In this document: in pieces, positions 61,625-64,000 of the stretch
Position numbering within the stretch: the first letter of the stretch is position 1
How the letters are laid out: each line of letters starts with the position of its first letter
Source of the DNA: Ostrinia nubilalis
Lineage: Eukaryota > Arthropoda > Insecta > Lepidoptera > Crambidae
DNA: 64,000 bases
Direction of reading: 5' to 3'
Assembly: GCF_963855985.1 (NCBI RefSeq)
Contig: NC_087099.1
Location: 4,246,001 to 4,310,000 of the forward strand
Notes under the pieces: model-generated
The model's database searches: none
Seen by the model: the letters and a program-made list of their open reading frames with translations, nothing else
What the model was told of the DNA's origin: nothing
Program-made: the position numbers and the translations under genes

Positions 61625-61749
61625 AAGGCTGACTTGCTCCACCTTTTAACCGTTCGTTATAGTTATAACGATAACCGTTGCTTTTTGTATGGAGTTTGAC
61701 AGATTTTTGACGTTTGCTAAAGTTTTATAAGATGGTGCAACCCAGCCTT
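61625..61749. mobile_element. Palindromic MITE, family 3, copy 5
   Basis: AAGGCTGACTTGCTCC ... GGTGCAACCCAGCCTT; the most diverged left end of the five. Confidence 0.75.
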
Positions 61750-62621
61750 AGATTGCAAACTAAGCCAATTTAATCCGACGAACGGGTTCACTCGTGCAAA
61801 CCAAATCCTTTTCAATTTCTCGGACGGTTATCGCCACTTGCACGACTCTCGCTGCAACCTCAACGCTGAATTTTAGAACTCTGGCCTTTTTTTTTTGCAA
61901 ATACGACCCACTAGAAGTATACAAGGCACTATTAGACAAGCTGGGTCTTATCTTCGTTGCCAAGCCATCTTACACGACCATGTTAATTTTTTAAAGTGTT
62001 CAACATTCAGAAAGGTTGAAATTAACATTTACTTAGAACATTTTTGTAGAACACCATTAAGAACTTTTAACTGAAGGTGTGGATATTATCTACCTAGTCG
62101 TGTTAGGTCCGATTTTGCAATCAAAATTATTCTTAATTTGGATTGCTAGCAGAAAATACCTTACTTATGGCATCAAGTTTATCTTATGTTCCAATTTGTA
62201 TGGCATTAAAGACTATAAATTAACAGTCTGTTGACTTAAAAATGTTGCTTTCAGACCCATGTGCGTTTTCAAAATATTTACGATCGATAAAATTCCACAA
62301 CGGCGAATGTTCGACAACGCGGTGTGCCTCTTAAATTTTTAAATGGCGGCTGGACTTTGTGTCCTTTATCGTTGATTTATCACTGGGAAAATGGTTGCTC
62401 GTAAATGTTTGTCACTGTAGGGTTGAGCCTTGAGATATAAAAAATGAAGTCGGCTGTAGACTTGTGATATTCTTGAGTAATAACTTTCACATAAATTTGG
62501 AATCACAGACATAACTTTCGTGAGAAATCCCATAAATATAGATTTTTATAGTCAAATACAACTCAGTTGAGCAAGGACAATCACATCCCCACAATTAGAT
62601 TTACATAGAGCAAGTTAATTC

Positions 62622-62745
62622 AGGCGGCCTGATTAAGGTTGTAGGGAGCCATTCGATGCAGGCGGCCGTGGACCGCTATCGTTGGAACTTAATGAGGGAG
62701 GCCTTTGTTCAGCAATGTACGTTTATTAGATGAAATTATGATGCA
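62622..62745 (+). mobile_element. RTE (subfamily B) 3' fragment
   Basis: Decodes as SMQAAVDRYRWNLMREAFVQQ followed by a stop a few codons on, the degenerate C-terminus of the same RTE family, with a weak ATTATGATG tail. Confidence 0.65.
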
Positions 62746-64000
62746 AGATAATACCCAATTTTCAAATGTGCTGGAACAAAAGACCCATACGCATTACCCC
62801 GTCAAAAAGAAACCTTTTAATCCGTATCGACAGTTTCGCAGATCAAAAAGCTCGACAAAATTCGCTCAGATAAACCCTTTCATGTGCTGACCCCTTTCGG
62901 TGTACGGTCCAGTTGAAAAAATAGATTCGGGGTACCGGCAACCCTAGTTACCGGCCGATATAGATCGGAACCGGTTAAAAAGGTGGGCCATTTAGAGCAA
63001 CACAGTCGGCCATAAATTTCACGTACTAGGAGGTATGTACCTGGTTTCCTGATTAAGATGCTCAGCAATTAATCAGAGGGAGGATTTGAATTATGAAAGC
63101 GGTTTGGACCGCAAAGTTGAAATTCTGAAAATGAGAGACCGCGGGTCAGCATTAGATTACGGCAGGAAACGTATCAACGAAAGCCTTCATGAAGAGGGTA
63201 GCGTAATGAGGTTATATTTGCGAGCGGAATTAAGAATCGGAACGGAATTCTAATTTGAGCTCGTGGGATACCTGCATTTATTGTAACTGGAGCACGATAT
63301 TTCTGTTTCGTTATTCTCAGTCGTGGTTATGAGTAAAAAATCTTGTTATTCTCATTGGAATCAGTACCAAAAAACTAAAGATTGTGTTTGCAAAATTCAA
63401 GCCTTATCAAAACTTGAAGAAGGTTTAAATATAATTGCTTAAATTGGGTATTTTACAGTAGAATATTCCACCTTGCTAGAAGGAACCAACGGCAATTTTC
63501 AAATGAATCAACATGGTACTCAAGTAACTATCTCCAAATTCAAATAGCTATCGGCTACGTCTAGTCTAGTTTACCAATGTAAAGGAGACTCGTACTCGTA
63601 GACATCTCCATCACAGGCACTACCATTCTAAGCTGGCGAATAGAGTAGCAATTACGATAGCACGATCTAGGACCGACGTAGATTCGAAGATAGCTCTTGC
63701 AAACTGATTCCCAAATCTCGTAACAACGTGTCTAACCCCTCGTTAGCCGAAACATTTGAAAATAAAATCCATTTCAAATAACAGTAAAACGTTCCACGAG
63801 GAATCCAATTTGCTAATCAAAAAGAAACGGAAGATAGAGAGTTCCCGCGTAAATTTTTTAACGAAGATCCTAATGGACACTTTTATAGCATTCCAAGGAA
63901 ATCTTTCTACATATTAATATTCATGGTCGTTTCAAATGAATAGGTAAATTGGTGACGCTACATGAAGCATGAAATGAATACAGTAACCAGTATTACATGT
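62746..64000. other. No gene recognised
   Basis: A short GC-rich stretch (62930-62980, ACCGGCAACCCTAG, TTACCGGCCGATATAG) is of unknown nature. Confidence 0.45.

Overview
This window looks like nuclear DNA of a moth or butterfly (Lepidoptera). It is AT-rich, gene-poor and full of transposon debris. The assignment rests on families I recognise: RTE-type retrotransposon tails ending in ATG or CGAA microsatellites, short Helitrons beginning TCTATATATATAAAA and ending in a hairpin plus CTAGT, a CR1/Jockey-type retrotransposon 3' end, a piggyBac relic at a TTAA site, hAT-type and TA-flanked inverted-repeat elements, and a small secreted Kunitz protein. The organism call is pattern recognition, not a database result.

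Only one ordinary host gene can be supported with confidence: a two-exon, minus-strand gene (36018-37390) for a 104-residue secreted single-domain Kunitz/BPTI-type protein. Signal-peptide exon and Kunitz exon are joined by a phase-1 intron, and the P1 position is glutamate. A second, weaker candidate is a CpG-rich minus-strand 5' coding exon at 55144-55383 that would open a gene running leftwards; its family is not recognised. No tRNA, rRNA, known miRNA or CRISPR array was seen.

Layout. 1-8.7 kb: unique AT-rich DNA with RTE fragments, including one RTE copy nested inside another (4302-4929), a hAT-type element and a worn non-LTR C-terminus. 8.7-20 kb: a TA-flanked inverted-repeat element (9355-10609) carrying a repeat module also found at 18741-19537, plus a Helitron and MITEs. 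20-28 kb: a 210-bp tandem array (24.3-25.5 kb) and an inverted-repeat element whose right terminus was split by a Helitron (26367-27054). 28-35 kb: a 1.7-kb inverted repeat whose loop is a C-rich minisatellite, a retrotransposon tail, and further inverted-repeat elements. 35-40 kb: the Kunitz gene and a 1.9-kb foldback element interrupted by a CR1/Jockey copy. 41-49.7 kb: the densest transposon region: two hAT/MITE insertions, a nearly perfect 1,047-bp foldback, an RTE fragment, a piggyBac relic, a Helitron, a TA-flanked element and a fresh SR2-like RTE copy. 49.7-64 kb: mostly unique sequence, an inverted-repeat element next to a perfect 26-bp hairpin, the CpG-rich candidate exon, and a few MITEs.

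There is no operon-like or multi-gene system here. The strongest signals are the structures of the mobile elements: unusually long foldbacks able to fold into dsRNA, nesting, and clean target-site duplications that let insertion events be ordered.
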